32,417 nucleotides of DNA. Source: Chlamydiota bacterium. Lineage in GTDB: Bacteria > Chlamydiota > Chlamydiia > Chlamydiales > Rhabdochlamydiaceae. The position numbers and the translations under genes were made by a program. A model generated the notes under the pieces. The model was not told the origin of the DNA and made no database searches. It saw only the letters and a list, made by a program, of their open reading frames with translations. Each line of letters opens with the position of its first letter. The stretch's first letter is position 1. The DNA is taken from contig JABDDH010000009.1 in assembly GCA_013287705.1 (NCBI GenBank), forward strand, positions 1 through 32,417, given 5' to 3'. Positions 16,848-26,096 of this stretch are shown in pieces.

Positions 16848-18344
16848 TTAATATGCCTTTGCAAAAATGACTCTTCTCTGACTTTTTTTCCCACTAATCA
16901 CACAATGCCCCTCTTCATGAGGCGCGTTGAGAGGGATACAGCGAATCGTAACATTCAGATCACGTTTCACAATCTCCTCAACATCTTCTTCTCCACTCCA
17001 ATGACATAGAGCAAAGCCGCCATGAATTTCCGGCGTCTCACGATTTTTTGAAGTGAAAAATGCGTAAAATTCTTCTTTCGTATCAATACGTCGCAGATGC
17101 GCATCGCGAAAAGCTACAGCTTTGGTATACATCCTCTCCTGTAGTGCGTCAAGCTCTGCCAAAAACTCCGAAACTAGCTGGGGGCGCGTAAAGACTTTTT
17201 TCTCTTTATGTGGGCGGTCTCGGAGCATCAATCCCAGATTCCCCTCTGCTATATCGCGCGGGCCAATCTCTAACCGACACGGAACCCCTTTGCGGATCCA
17301 CGACCAGCTCTTATCGCCACCACGCATATCGCGCTCATCCACAACAACGGTTATCTTTTTTCCATGATACTCTAAATGACGCAACTCAAAAGCAAGAGAG
17401 TGGCAATAAGCAATGACATCTAAACGCGTCTCCTCCTTATGAACGATGGGGATGATCACAAGATGTGCCGATGCAATGCGCGGCGGCAAGACAAGCCCAT
17501 CATCATCGCTATGGGTCATGACAAGACCTCCAATGAGACGCGTTGTCACTCCCCAGGATGTTGTCCACGCATAGCTCAAAGTCCCCTCTTTATCGTTAAA
17601 CTGGATCTTTGATGCTTTAGCAAAATTTTGTCCTAAAAAGTGAGAGGTCCCACACTGCAACGCTTTGCGATCTTGCATCATTCCCTCAATACAGTAAGTT
17701 GTCACAGCTCCAGGGAACTTTTCACTTTCACTCTTGATTCCCGCAATGACGGGCATAGCAAGACAATTGTGGGCAAATTTCTCATAAATCATGAGCATGC
17801 GCATCGTCTCTTCCTTAGCCTCAGTTTCCGTCTCATGCGCTGTATGACCCTCTTGCCACAAAAACTCCGTTGTGCGTAAAAAAAGACGCGTGCGCATCTC
17901 CCAACGAACGACATTTGCCCACTGATTGATCAGAAGGGGCAAGTCGCGATACGACTTAACCCACTGAGCAAACATCTCTCCCACAATCGTTTCAGAAGTT
18001 GGTCGAATAATCAGCGGCTCTTCTAAAGGAGAGGCAGGGATCAATTTTCCATCTTTACCAAGCTCTAGGCGATGGTGGGTGACAACCGCACACTCTTTAG
18101 CAAAGCCTTCAACGTGCGCCGCCTCCTTTTCCAAAAAGCTAAGAGGAATAAAAAGAGGAAAATAGGCGTTTTGATGGCCCGTCTCTTTAAAGACGCGATC
18201 TAAAATTGCCTGAATATTTTCCCAAAGGGCATAACCCCAGGGTTTGATCACCATACAACCACGTACAGGCGCATGTTCTGCTAAATCTTCAATGACTTTC
18301 TGATACCAGTCTGAGTAATTCTCTTCTCGATTCGGATGATTCAT
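16848..18344 (-). CDS. proS: Prolyl-tRNA synthetase, archaeal/eukaryotic type
   Basis: This class II synthetase charges tRNA-Pro. The 498-residue product has YSDWYQKVIEDLAEHAPVRG, VIKPWGYALWENIQ, the motif-2 region RWEMRTRLFLRTTEFLWQEG, and a C-terminal extension ending in FAKAY. Its length, the lack of the roughly 180-residue editing insertion of bacterial ProRS, and the C-terminal Tyr mark the archaeal/eukaryotic (type 3) form. My recollection is that C. trachomatis ProS is the longer bacterial type; if so, this is a displacement by transfer. The ATG overlaps the lplA stop by 4 bases, so the two are likely co-translated. Confidence 0.9.
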   Translation of the reverse strand: MNHPNREENYSDWYQKVIEDLAEHAPVRGCMVIKPWGYALWENIQAILDRVFKETGHQNAYFPLFIPLSFLEKEAAHVEGFAKECAVVTHHRLELGKDGKLIPASPLEEPLIIRPTSETIVGEMFAQWVKSYRDLPLLINQWANVVRWEMRTRLFLRTTEFLWQEGHTAHETETEAKEETMRMLMIYEKFAHNCLAMPVIAGIKSESEKFPGAVTTYCIEGMMQDRKALQCGTSHFLGQNFAKASKIQFNDKEGTLSYAWTTSWGVTTRLIGGLVMTHSDDDGLVLPPRIASAHLVIIPIVHKEETRLDVIAYCHSLAFELRHLEYHGKKITVVVDERDMRGGDKSWSWIRKGVPCRLEIGPRDIAEGNLGLMLRDRPHKEKKVFTRPQLVSEFLAELDALQERMYTKAVAFRDAHLRRIDTKEEFYAFFTSKNRETPEIHGGFALCHWSGEEDVEEIVKRDLNVTIRCIPLNAPHEEGHCVISGKKSQRRVIFAKAY

Positions 18345-19048
18345 GTATACCTTAAAAATGTCTGTTGCAGCAGCTGTGCAAGTCTGCGTCTTGCCTCTAC
18401 TAATTCAGAGGGGTCTTTTAAAAGAGCATATGTGCTCTGTTGCATCGCCTCAACAATACCAGTTCCTGGCAATAAAATCTCCTCAAGAAATGCAACATCT
18501 GGCATCAGAAGAGCAATAGTTCCTTGATGCAAAAAACCGTCGCGGGTCTGTCTCTGCGCTGCTCCCGCAATTTTTTTCCCTCCAACCATCAGATCATATT
18601 TCGTTGGCCGTGCCATACAAAAATGGGAAGAGGCTGGACTTTGTGCGCACGCATCTACAGGTGTTAAGACAAGTTCTTCTTTAGTCTGTAAAAATTGAGC
18701 GACTGCTTGCAATACAGCCTCATTAACAAAAGCGTAATTATCAAGACTGTTTTTAGAATAGGCAGAGTGAGTTGCCGGTACAAGAACAGAAAATGCTAAA
18801 TCCCACAGGTGAAAGACCATCCCACCGCCTGTTGGGCGTAGAGCAAGTCTTAGCCCCTTCTCTCTTACTTTTTCTAAATTAAGGAAACACTCTTTCTTAA
18901 AAAAATAGCCATAAGTCGCGCTCGGACCTTCCCATTCATATAGGTGCAGAATCGGGTCAGAAGTCTCCTTCAGCCGAAGAAGAAGTTCGGCATCTTTTTC
19001 CATAATCGCCTCTGCAGGAGAGGATTCTGAGTAAATTACGCGCCACAT
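18341..19048 (-). CDS. lplA: Lipoate-protein ligase A family protein
   Basis: LplA activates lipoate (or octanoate) with ATP and attaches it to lipoyl-domain lysines such as the one in GcvH. The 235-residue product has LRPTGGGMVFHLWDLAFSV, matching the RR..GGG.V.H block, and KYDLMVGGKKIAGAAQRQ with the catalytic Lys of the G-K-K-I-x-G motif. I start at the ATG at 19048 (MWRVIYSE); a TTG three codons upstream at 19057 is also open, and neither has a good ribosome site. It is shorter than E. coli LplA, lacking the C-terminal accessory domain, like chlamydial LplA proteins. It is the first gene of the minus-strand run that includes gcvH and is divergent from clpC. Confidence 0.88.
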   Translation of the reverse strand: MWRVIYSESSPAEAIMEKDAELLLRLKETSDPILHLYEWEGPSATYGYFFKKECFLNLEKVREKGLRLALRPTGGGMVFHLWDLAFSVLVPATHSAYSKNSLDNYAFVNEAVLQAVAQFLQTKEELVLTPVDACAQSPASSHFCMARPTKYDLMVGGKKIAGAAQRQTRDGFLHQGTIALLMPDVAFLEEILLPGTGIVEAMQQSTYALLKDPSELVEARRRLAQLLQQTFLRYT

Positions 19049-19117
19049 AGGAGCCAATGATACATTTTTTACGGATTTTAATTAAATAAATTATTTGCTT
19101 TACAAACTTTAGCCGAT

Positions 19118-19146
19118 TTGCCAAAAAAGGGAAAAGCTTTTACAAT
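19118..19146 (+). promoter_or_regulatory. Predicted sigma70-type promoter of clpC
   Basis: TTGCCA at 19118-19123 and TACAAT at 19141-19146 are separated by 17 bp. A start near 19153 would leave a leader of about 14 bases containing the AGGGGGA ribosome site before the ATG at 19167. No CIRCE-type inverted repeat is seen, so HrcA control is not suggested. Confidence 0.6.
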
Positions 19147-19166
19147 TGTTTTAGGGGGAAAAAGGC

Positions 19167-21695
19167 ATGTTTGACAAGTTTACAAATCGCGCCAAACAAG
19201 TGGTGAAACTGGCCAAAAAAGAGGCTCAGAGACTCAACCATAATTACCTAGGCACAGAACACGTCCTTCTAGGGCTCCTCAAACTCGGCCAAGGCATTGC
19301 AGTCAATGTCTTGCGCAATCTAAACCTCGATTACGACACTGTGCGTACAGAAGTTGAGCGGATCGTTGGATTTGGCCCAGAGATTCAAGTCTATGGGGAT
19401 CCTGCCCTGACCGGGAAAGTGAAAAAGGTTTTTGAATTTTCCAACGAAGAGGCCACAGCTCTAAACCACAACTACGTTGGCACAGAACACCTTCTTTTAG
19501 CTCTTTTGCGCCAGCCAGATGGCGTTGCAGCTCAAGTCCTAGAAAACCTCGGCGTTAACCTAAAAGAGGTGCGTAGAGAGGTTCTCAAAGAGCTTGAGAC
19601 ATTTAATTTACAATTACCTCCCATCGGCATTAGCAACACCAGCTCTTCGATGGGCGGAACAAAAAGCTCTCCAGAACGACCTGGTAGCTTAGAGAAGATG
19701 CCGGCCCTTAAAGCCTATGGACACGACCTAACAGAACTGTGTCGTGAAGGAAAACTCGATCCTGTAATTGGGAGAAAAGAGGAAGTTGAGCGGCTCATCT
19801 TAATCTTATGCCGCAGACGCAAAAACAATCCGGTTTTGATTGGAGAGGCAGGAGTTGGAAAAACGGCTATCGTAGAAGGCCTTGCTCACGCGATTGTTAA
19901 AGGAGAGGTTCCTGATCATTTAGCAAAAAAGAAGCTCATCTCACTTGACCTAACCTTGATGATTGCAGGGACAAAATATCGCGGTCAATTTGAAGAACGC
20001 ATTAAAGCTGTGATGGATGAGATCAAAAAAAATGGCAACATCCTCCTCTTTATTGACGAGATTCACACGATTGTCGGAGCCGGAGCTGCCGAAGGGGCAA
20101 TCGACGCCTCTAACATCCTAAAACCGTCTCTTTCACGCGGAGAGATTCAATGTATTGGCGCGACAACACTTGATGAGTATCGCAAACACATCGAAAAAGA
20201 TGCGGCCCTCGAGCGTAGGTTCCAAAAGATCCTCATTGCACCGCCCGCTCTTGAAGATACAATCACCATTTTACACGGGCTCAAACCCAAGTATGAGGAG
20301 CACCACAAGTGCGTCTATACAGATGCTGCAATAAAAGCTGCTGCCTACTTATCGGATCGGTATATTACGGGAAGATTTCTTCCTGATAAAGCAATCGATC
20401 TCCTCGATGAGGCCGGTGCCAAAGCGCGCATTGCAACGATGAGACAGCCACCGGATATCAGCAAAGCAGAAGTGGAAATTGAAGAGGCGCGCCTTGCCAA
20501 AGAAGATGCGATCTCCAACCAAGACTATGAAAAAGCAGCACACCTGCGCGATGCTGAGAAAAAATTGCGCGATAAGCTCCAGGTCATGCGGACAGAGTGG
20601 GAGTCGAGCCATGAAGAGCATCAGGTTGTTGTCGACGAAGAAGAGGTGGCGAGTATTGTCGCCAAGCAGACAGGAATTCCACTGACACGGCTGACCGAAG
20701 GTGAGACAACAAAAGTCCTCAAAATGGAAGAGAGCCTTAAAGAGGTGATCATCGGCCAAGATGATGCTTTAAGCACTGTTTGTCGTGCGATTCGTAGAAG
20801 TCGCGCTGACATCAAAGACCCTAATCGCCCAATCGGAGCCTTCCTTTTTCTTGGCCCAACAGGTGTTGGTAAGACGCTTCTTGCTAAACAGCTTGCAATC
20901 CAGATGTTTGGTGGAGAAGATTCCCTCATCCAAGTCGACATGTCTGAATACATGGAGAAATTTGCGATCAGCCGTATGACGGGATCGCCTCCAGGTTATG
21001 TCGGTCATGATGAAGGAGGCCAGCTCACAGAACAGGTCCGACAAAGACCTTACTGCGTGGTTCTTTTTGATGAGGTGGAAAAAGCCCACCCAGATGTGAT
21101 GAACCTCTTACTCCAAATTTTGGAGGAAGGACGCCTCACAGACTCTTTTGGCCGCAAAATTGACTTCCGCAATACGATCATTATCATGACATCGAACTTG
21201 GGTGCTGATTTAATCAGACGCTCAACCGAGGTCGGTTTTGGAGCTCAAGAAGGAGTTCTTGATTATAAAAAGATGCAAGAACAGATCGAATCGTCGGTAA
21301 AAAAACATTTTAAACCGGAATTCATCAACCGTATTGATGGCGTCGTCATCTTTAAAACTCTTGACAAGGAACAGCTCCATAAAGTTGTCTCTTTGGAAGT
21401 GAAAAAAATGACAAAACGTCTTGAGCGCAAACAGATCCATATTACCCTTGATCAAAAAGCGCAAGACTTCCTCGTCAGTAAAGGCTTCCAGCCTGAGATG
21501 GGAGCGCGTCCACTGCGCCGTATCATCGAGCGGTACTTGGAAGACCCCCTCGCCGAGAAGCTCCTGCAGAATCCCGGTCAAGGTGGGGCGTGGAATGTGA
21601 CCGAGCAAGATGGAAAGATCGTCTTTATCAATCAAGATCCGTCTTTGCAAGATGAGAAAGAGAATCTCGCCATTCCAGGACATAAAGGGAAATGA
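19167..21695 (+). CDS. clpC: ClpC, AAA+ unfoldase of the Clp protease
   Basis: ClpC forms hexamers that unfold proteins for ClpP in the cytosol. The 842-residue product has the two-repeat Clp N domain (about 1-145, with [16 protein letters not shown] and [16 protein letters not shown]), AAA1 with [13 protein letters not shown] near 227 and [14 protein letters not shown], a middle domain with the UVR motif ([17 protein letters not shown]), and AAA2 with [13 protein letters not shown] near 563. Length and domains are those of ClpC. The start has a strong AGGGGGA site. The sulfotransferase-like gene begins in an ATGA overlap with its stop. In C. trachomatis the order lplA, clpC, trmU is the same (from memory), but here three extra genes separate clpC and mnmA. 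Confidence 0.97.
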   Translation: MFDKFTNRAKQVVKLAKKEAQRLNHNYLGTEHVLLGLLKLGQGIAVNVLRNLNLDYDTVRTEVERIVGFGPEIQVYGDPALTGKVKKVFEFSNEEATALNHNYVGTEHLLLALLRQPDGVAAQVLENLGVNLKEVRREVLKELETFNLQLPPIGISNTSSSMGGTKSSPERPGSLEKMPALKAYGHDLTELCREGKLDPVIGRKEEVERLILILCRRRKNNPVLIGEAGVGKTAIVEGLAHAIVKGEVPDHLAKKKLISLDLTLMIAGTKYRGQFEERIKAVMDEIKKNGNILLFIDEIHTIVGAGAAEGAIDASNILKPSLSRGEIQCIGATTLDEYRKHIEKDAALERRFQKILIAPPALEDTITILHGLKPKYEEHHKCVYTDAAIKAAAYLSDRYITGRFLPDKAIDLLDEAGAKARIATMRQPPDISKAEVEIEEARLAKEDAISNQDYEKAAHLRDAEKKLRDKLQVMRTEWESSHEEHQVVVDEEEVASIVAKQTGIPLTRLTEGETTKVLKMEESLKEVIIGQDDALSTVCRAIRRSRADIKDPNRPIGAFLFLGPTGVGKTLLAKQLAIQMFGGEDSLIQVDMSEYMEKFAISRMTGSPPGYVGHDEGGQLTEQVRQRPYCVVLFDEVEKAHPDVMNLLLQILEEGRLTDSFGRKIDFRNTIIIMTSNLGADLIRRSTEVGFGAQEGVLDYKKMQEQIESSVKKHFKPEFINRIDGVVIFKTLDKEQLHKVVSLEVKKMTKRLERKQIHITLDQKAQDFLVSKGFQPEMGARPLRRIIERYLEDPLAEKLLQNPGQGGAWNVTEQDGKIVFINQDPSLQDEKENLAIPGHKGK

Positions 21696-22354
21696 AGTAT
21701 CAGTTTATAGCATCTCTTCTGCTGATTGGATCTATTGCGACCTACGCTGTGACAAAAAAAGAGCATCGCACACTCCTCATTACGGGGTGTGCGCGCAGTG
21801 GGACCACCTACATCGCTAAAGTTCTGCAACAATCAGGACTTGAAATAGGCCATGAGAAGATGCAACGCGATGGGGTAGCCGCTTGGCAATTTGCAGCAAA
21901 TCCCGTAGGCGTCAAAAGAGGTGTTAACTTAAATAAAACAGAGTTTGATCACACCTTTCATCAAGTACGCCACCCCCTTAAGGTCATCTCTTCTGTCTTT
22001 GTCACAGAAAATCGCCACTCATGGAATTATATTCTCAAACAGGTTCCTGAAATCAAAATTCAAGATTCTCATCTGGTTAAATGCGCCAAGTACTGGTATT
22101 ACTGGAACCTTAAAGCTGAACAAAAAGCTGAGTGGACCTATCGCATAGAGGATCTGGACAAGATATGGGATACGTTCCAAGAGCGCCTAGGGGAAAAGAT
22201 AGCGAAAAACGCCCTTGCTCTGGTACCGAAAAATTCCAACACAGCAGGTAGCAAGGTCAAAGAATTTACCTGGGAAGATCTCAAGCGCGAACTGCCCTCC
22301 GACCTCTTTGAAAAGATCCAAGCCCTTGCCCAAAAATACGGCTACACGCTCTAG
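21692..22354 (+). CDS. Membrane-anchored sulfotransferase-like protein
   Basis: The 220-residue product begins with a signal-anchor ([18 protein letters not shown]). It then has a P-loop-like 5'-phosphosulfate site, [15 protein letters not shown] (about 31-45), and the 3'-phosphate site [13 protein letters not shown], both in the order expected of PAPS-dependent sulfotransferases. It is short for the family, and the catalytic base cannot be placed with confidence. The anchor suggests it acts outside the cytosol, where PAPS is not expected, so the substrate is unknown. It is translationally coupled to clpC by a 4-base overlap but has no obvious functional link to it. Its TAG shares a CTAG with the convergent ATPase gene. 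Another P-loop transferase is possible. Confidence 0.65.
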   Translation: MKYQFIASLLLIGSIATYAVTKKEHRTLLITGCARSGTTYIAKVLQQSGLEIGHEKMQRDGVAAWQFAANPVGVKRGVNLNKTEFDHTFHQVRHPLKVISSVFVTENRHSWNYILKQVPEIKIQDSHLVKCAKYWYYWNLKAEQKAEWTYRIEDLDKIWDTFQERLGEKIAKNALALVPKNSNTAGSKVKEFTWEDLKRELPSDLFEKIQALAQKYGYTL

Positions 22355-24159
22355 GATCTAGCGCGCAAGGCGTTTAAAATAACTACCGCGTCGAGCACCT
22401 CTTGCAGGAGCGCGCCAATCGCCGGTGGAATGTAGCCGTAGGCGGCAATCAGCATCAAGATCAGACTGCATCCCATGCCGACGTAGATACTCTCGCGTGC
22501 AATATAAAGCATCCGCCGTCCAATCTCAATAAGATCCCCAACCCGCGTCAGATCATCGACAAGCAAGACAACGTCTGCTGCCTCTGCAGAGACGGCAGTG
22601 CCATGGGCGCCCATAGCAACGCCAACTGTCGCTGTTGCAAGCGCCGGCGCATCATTAATCCCATCACCTACCATCACAACGGATGTGAACCGTTTTTTAA
22701 GATTCTGAATAAAGGCAACTTTCTGCTCAGGAAGCAATTCTGCTGTCACCTCTTTAATCCCCGCCTCCTCCGCAATTACCTGTGCGTTGGGGCTCCCGTC
22801 ACCTGTAATCATCGCTACCATCTTAATGCCAAGCGTTTTAAGACGTGCGATCACAAGGTGCGCTTCAGGACGCAACTTGTCGGTAAAAAGAATTTCACCA
22901 GCGGGCTTTTCATTAACAACGATGAAAGCTGAGAGGCTCCCCTTTGCGTGCGTATGAGCATGCTCTTTATTTTCAACAAAAGGACGAGAGCCGATGCGCA
23001 CCTCATCCTCTCCCAAATAACCCATAACACCCTTGCCTGGAACCTCTCGGAAGTTCGTTGGCAAGACAAGTTTTTCAAACTGCTCCCTCCCTTTTTTGAC
23101 AATCGCCTGTGCCACCGTATGGGAGGAGAGCTGCTCTAGGCTTGCGGCTTTATATAAAAGCTCATTGGAAGTGTAGCCGTTAATCGGAATGACCTCTTCC
23201 ACAAAAGGAGTCCCAAAAGTCAATGTTCCTGTCTTGTCAAAAACAATACAATCAGCTCTCCCCACCTGTTCAATCGCACTGCCCGTTTTCACGATAATCC
23301 CACGCAACGCAGCCCGATTCATCGCTGTCAAAACAGCCACAGGAACTGCTAAAATCAGCGGGCACGGAGTGGCTACAACAAAAACAGAAAGAATCGTCGT
23401 TCTGTCACCTGTAATAAAATAGCCCATCGCAGCAACAAGAAGAGCAAGCGGCGTAAAAAATTGCGCATACCGATCCGCCATGCGTTGAATCGGTGCTTTT
23501 TCATTCTGAGCGCGCAGAACAAGAGCCACAATCTTCGCATACTGGCTCTGACTTGCTACCCGATCGGCTCTCATCTCAAAGGCATCTCCGACATTAACAC
23601 TTCCGCTCATGAGCATCTCACCAACACCTTTTACGCGTGCAAGTGGTTCCCCCGTGATGGCAGACTCATCAATGAAAGCGCGTCCCTCGGTAATTGTCCC
23701 ATCTAATGGAACAAGGTCGCCGGGACGTACAATTAAAATCTCTCCAACCTGGATCTCCTCGACATGCACCTCTTGGAGTTGCCCCTCTTTTTTGCGTCGT
23801 GCAATTTTTGGCGCTCGCTCCATCAGCTGCTTGATGGAAAATGAAGCCCGATTAAGTCCATACCGCTCAAGAGCCTCTCCTCCTGATTGCATGAGCACAA
23901 TAATCACACCGGGAAACGCCTCATTCATTAAAAGAGCTGTGATGATGGAGAGCATGGCAAGAATATCTGTGGCAAATTTCCCTTGAAGCATCCCACGCAG
24001 CGTCTTGTAGACAAGCGGTGCTCCCCCGACAATCAGTGTCACAAGAAAGAGGTATTCTGCAACTTCTGGCCTATTGAAAATCAAACGCAGGCTGCTTCCT
24101 ATAATGAGCCCGCAAAAGACAAGACAAAAGAGCCAGTTATTCGTGATTTTTTTTAACAT
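22351..24159 (-). CDS. Heavy-metal P1B-type ATPase lacking an N-terminal metal-binding domain
   Basis: The 602-residue pump has all P-type motifs: TGEP (169-172), TPCPL in the ion-binding membrane helix (264-268), DKTGTLT from 308, and GDGINDAPAL near 511. Membrane segments lie at about 9-30, 35-55, 62-90, 235-275 and near the C-terminus. There is no CxxC metal-binding domain before the first helix. The ion site has CPL where CPC or SPC is typical of copper, zinc or cobalt pumps, and the HP dipeptide of the nucleotide domain reads HT (LSSHTVAQAI). A His-rich loop (EHAHTHAKG) lies near residue 400. The metal cannot be deduced. Its start codon is only 18 bases from the divergent kinase-like gene, so its promoter probably lies within that gene. 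Confidence 0.88.
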   Translation of the reverse strand: MLKKITNNWLFCLVFCGLIIGSSLRLIFNRPEVAEYLFLVTLIVGGAPLVYKTLRGMLQGKFATDILAMLSIITALLMNEAFPGVIIVLMQSGGEALERYGLNRASFSIKQLMERAPKIARRKKEGQLQEVHVEEIQVGEILIVRPGDLVPLDGTITEGRAFIDESAITGEPLARVKGVGEMLMSGSVNVGDAFEMRADRVASQSQYAKIVALVLRAQNEKAPIQRMADRYAQFFTPLALLVAAMGYFITGDRTTILSVFVVATPCPLILAVPVAVLTAMNRAALRGIIVKTGSAIEQVGRADCIVFDKTGTLTFGTPFVEEVIPINGYTSNELLYKAASLEQLSSHTVAQAIVKKGREQFEKLVLPTNFREVPGKGVMGYLGEDEVRIGSRPFVENKEHAHTHAKGSLSAFIVVNEKPAGEILFTDKLRPEAHLVIARLKTLGIKMVAMITGDGSPNAQVIAEEAGIKEVTAELLPEQKVAFIQNLKKRFTSVVMVGDGINDAPALATATVGVAMGAHGTAVSAEAADVVLLVDDLTRVGDLIEIGRRMLYIARESIYVGMGCSLILMLIAAYGYIPPAIGALLQEVLDAVVILNALRARS

Positions 24160-24177
24160 AGAGGTTACAATAGAGTG

Positions 24178-24948
24178 ATGATACGCTGTACGTTAATCCT
24201 TCTCCTATTTATCGGTAGCTACCTTTTCTTACAACATAAGAGCCAAGGATTTCGCTACAGCCACGTTCTTTCTTCTGAAGGAAAAAGCGAAGGCATTGTT
24301 GCTGGTTCTTGTGAGAAGCTTCTAGATCAGCGCTTTACTTATCTGAAAAAGGGGTCGACAAGTTACGTCTTTGTTGGGGAAGACAAAAAGACAATTCTGA
24401 AACTCTTCAACCACACCATGTCGCTACAGAATGTCTTTGCAAGTGCCACGCGTGCCTACCTGCAGATTAAAGATGAGACAGGGCTCCTCTACCTTCATCT
24501 TGGAGAGACTCAGAATCTGAATAAACGCGTCACGATCTACGATCCGCTTGGGATCCCTTACCAGCTCGACTTAGATAAAGTCGATTTTCTGCTACAGAAA
24601 AGGGCCACCTCGATTTGCCGGGCCATTAAAGAGTCTATGGAACAGGATGAGGTAGAAAACGCGAAAAGGATTATCGCGCAACTATTAGAGACAATGGAAT
24701 TGTGCTACAGTAAAGGTCTTGTCGATACAGATGATGCGGTAAAGCGCAATTATGGGGTGGCGAGTGGCAAGGTCATTGCGCTCGACGTCGGAGCTTTTCG
24801 CCCAGTAGATCAAGTCGAAAACTCCACCTACCAAACAGCCCTTCTTCAGCTCTGGCTTGAGAAGCACTACCCGGAACTTGCTTCTTGTTTGCAGATGAGA
24901 AAAGAGCTGCAGAAACAAGATCCCTCTAAAAACCTATCCCAGTATTGA
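24178..24948 (+). CDS. Exported protein with kinase-like motifs
   Basis: The 256-residue product starts with a signal-anchor (CTLILLLFIGSYLFLQ). It then shows a kinase-like order: a glycine-poor loop and ATP lysine in KGSTSYVFVGEDKKTILKLF, a helix, a hinge-like KVDFLLQKRA, a catalytic-loop-like DTDDAVKRNYGV and a DFG-like ALDVGAF. I recognise no named family, and the match is from motif spacing only. A GTG at 24175 is an alternative start; GAGG at 24161-24164 supports either. If it is a kinase it would act outside the cytosol. It is divergent from the metal ATPase with an 18-base gap and followed after 95 bases by mnmA. Confidence 0.55.
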   Translation: MIRCTLILLLFIGSYLFLQHKSQGFRYSHVLSSEGKSEGIVAGSCEKLLDQRFTYLKKGSTSYVFVGEDKKTILKLFNHTMSLQNVFASATRAYLQIKDETGLLYLHLGETQNLNKRVTIYDPLGIPYQLDLDKVDFLLQKRATSICRAIKESMEQDEVENAKRIIAQLLETMELCYSKGLVDTDDAVKRNYGVASGKVIALDVGAFRPVDQVENSTYQTALLQLWLEKHYPELASCLQMRKELQKQDPSKNLSQY

Positions 24949-24984
24949 CACACAAAAAATCAAAAAACAGACTCTCTAGAGCAT

Positions 24985-25003
24985 AGCTCCATGAGCTTTT
25001 TCT
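24985..25003 (+). terminator. Weak candidate terminator after the kinase-like gene
   Basis: AGCTC (24985-24989) and GAGCT (24993-24997) can form a 5-bp stem with a 3-base loop, followed by a T-rich run ending TTTTTCT. The stem is short, so termination is uncertain. The position, between a stop codon and the next promoter, fits. Confidence 0.35.
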
Positions 25004-25004
25004 A

Positions 25005-25033
25005 TTGACTAGTTGGAACTATCTTGTTATATT
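25005..25033 (+). promoter_or_regulatory. Predicted strong sigma70-type promoter of mnmA
   Basis: TTGACT at 25005-25010 and TATATT at 25028-25033 are separated by 17 bp, close to consensus. A start about 7 bases after the -10 box falls at 25039-25041, only 3-5 bases before the ATG at 25044. No ribosome site precedes the ATG, so the transcript may be leaderless or nearly so. Confidence 0.65.
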
Positions 25034-25043
25034 TTAGTATATT

Positions 25044-26096
25044 ATGAATAAAAAAGTTGTTGTCGGAATGTCTGGTGGGGTCGATTCTGCAGTCTCTGCC
25101 CTGCTCCTTAAAGAGCAAGGGTATGAGATCATCGCTCTTTTCATGAAAAATTGGGAAGAAAAGGATGGCTCTGGAATGTGCCAGTCAACCCAAGACTTTG
25201 AAGATGTTGCGCGCGTATGTGGACTCCTGGATATTCCTTATCATACAATCAATTTTGTTCAAGAGTACTGGGACTCTGTCTTCGGCAATTTTTTAGAAGA
25301 GCTAAAGTGCGGTTACACCCCCAATCCCGACATTTTGTGTAATAGAGAGATCAAATTCAAACATTTTTTTAATAAGACTCTTTCTTTAGGCGCGGATTTT
25401 CTAGCAACAGGTCACTATGCACAGATTAACGGCGCTCGTCTATTAAAAGGAGCAGATCCCAATAAAGATCAGAGCTATTTTATCTACACCCTAAAAAAAG
25501 AGAAACTTCCTAAAATCCTCTTCCCCATCGGGGGACTTAAAAAATCGGAGGTGCGCGCTATTGCTCGAGCCCATGGGCTTCCAGTTTCTGATAAACGCGA
25601 TAGCACTGGCATCTGTTTTATCGGCAAGCGCGATTTTAAAGAGTTTATCAGCCACTACATCCCTTTCCACAAAGGGATCATCGAAGATGTCGATGGAAAG
25701 GTTCTAGGTGAACATGATGGTGTTGCCTACTACACACTAGGACAGCGTAAGGGACTGGGCATTGGCGGCCCCGGCGACGCCTGGTTTGTCACGGCAAAAG
25801 ATCCAGAGCGCAATGTCATCACCTTAGCTCAAGGAGACGACCACCCCTCCTTATATAGGCAAGAGATTGAAGCGACAGACCTTTCTTGGGTAGGGGAACC
25901 GCCAAGTGAGTTGCCTTACGCGTGCAGAGCTAAAATCCGGTACAGACAGGCCGATCAACCCTGTTTCATCACACATATTGAAAACGATTTTCTACGTGTC
26001 CGTTTTGTCACACCTCAACGCGCCGTCACCCCACGACAATCGATCGTCTTTTATCAAGGGGAGGAATGTTTAGGCGGCGGACTAATTAAGGCGTAG
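25044..26096 (+). CDS. mnmA: tRNA-specific 2-thiouridylase MnmA (TrmU)
   Basis: MnmA installs the 2-thio group on U34 of tRNAs for Lys, Glu and Gln, using ATP and a relayed persulfide. The 350-residue product has the PP-loop SGGVDS at 10-15, NPDILCNREIKF with catalytic Cys99, and STGICFIGKRDF with the second Cys191, then the family linker (HDGVAYYTLGQRKGLGIGG) and a C-terminal beta-barrel. All key residues and the length are normal. It stands alone behind a near-consensus promoter. Its last 11 bases overlap the convergent zwf. Confidence 0.97.
   Translation: MNKKVVVGMSGGVDSAVSALLLKEQGYEIIALFMKNWEEKDGSGMCQSTQDFEDVARVCGLLDIPYHTINFVQEYWDSVFGNFLEELKCGYTPNPDILCNREIKFKHFFNKTLSLGADFLATGHYAQINGARLLKGADPNKDQSYFIYTLKKEKLPKILFPIGGLKKSEVRAIARAHGLPVSDKRDSTGICFIGKRDFKEFISHYIPFHKGIIEDVDGKVLGEHDGVAYYTLGQRKGLGIGGPGDAWFVTAKDPERNVITLAQGDDHPSLYRQEIEATDLSWVGEPPSELPYACRAKIRYRQADQPCFITHIENDFLRVRFVTPQRAVTPRQSIVFYQGEECLGGGLIKA

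Noticed and set aside
19058-19166. A CIRCE/HrcA operator upstream of clpC
   Set aside because: No TTAGCACTC-type inverted repeat is present. Only a sigma70-like promoter is seen.
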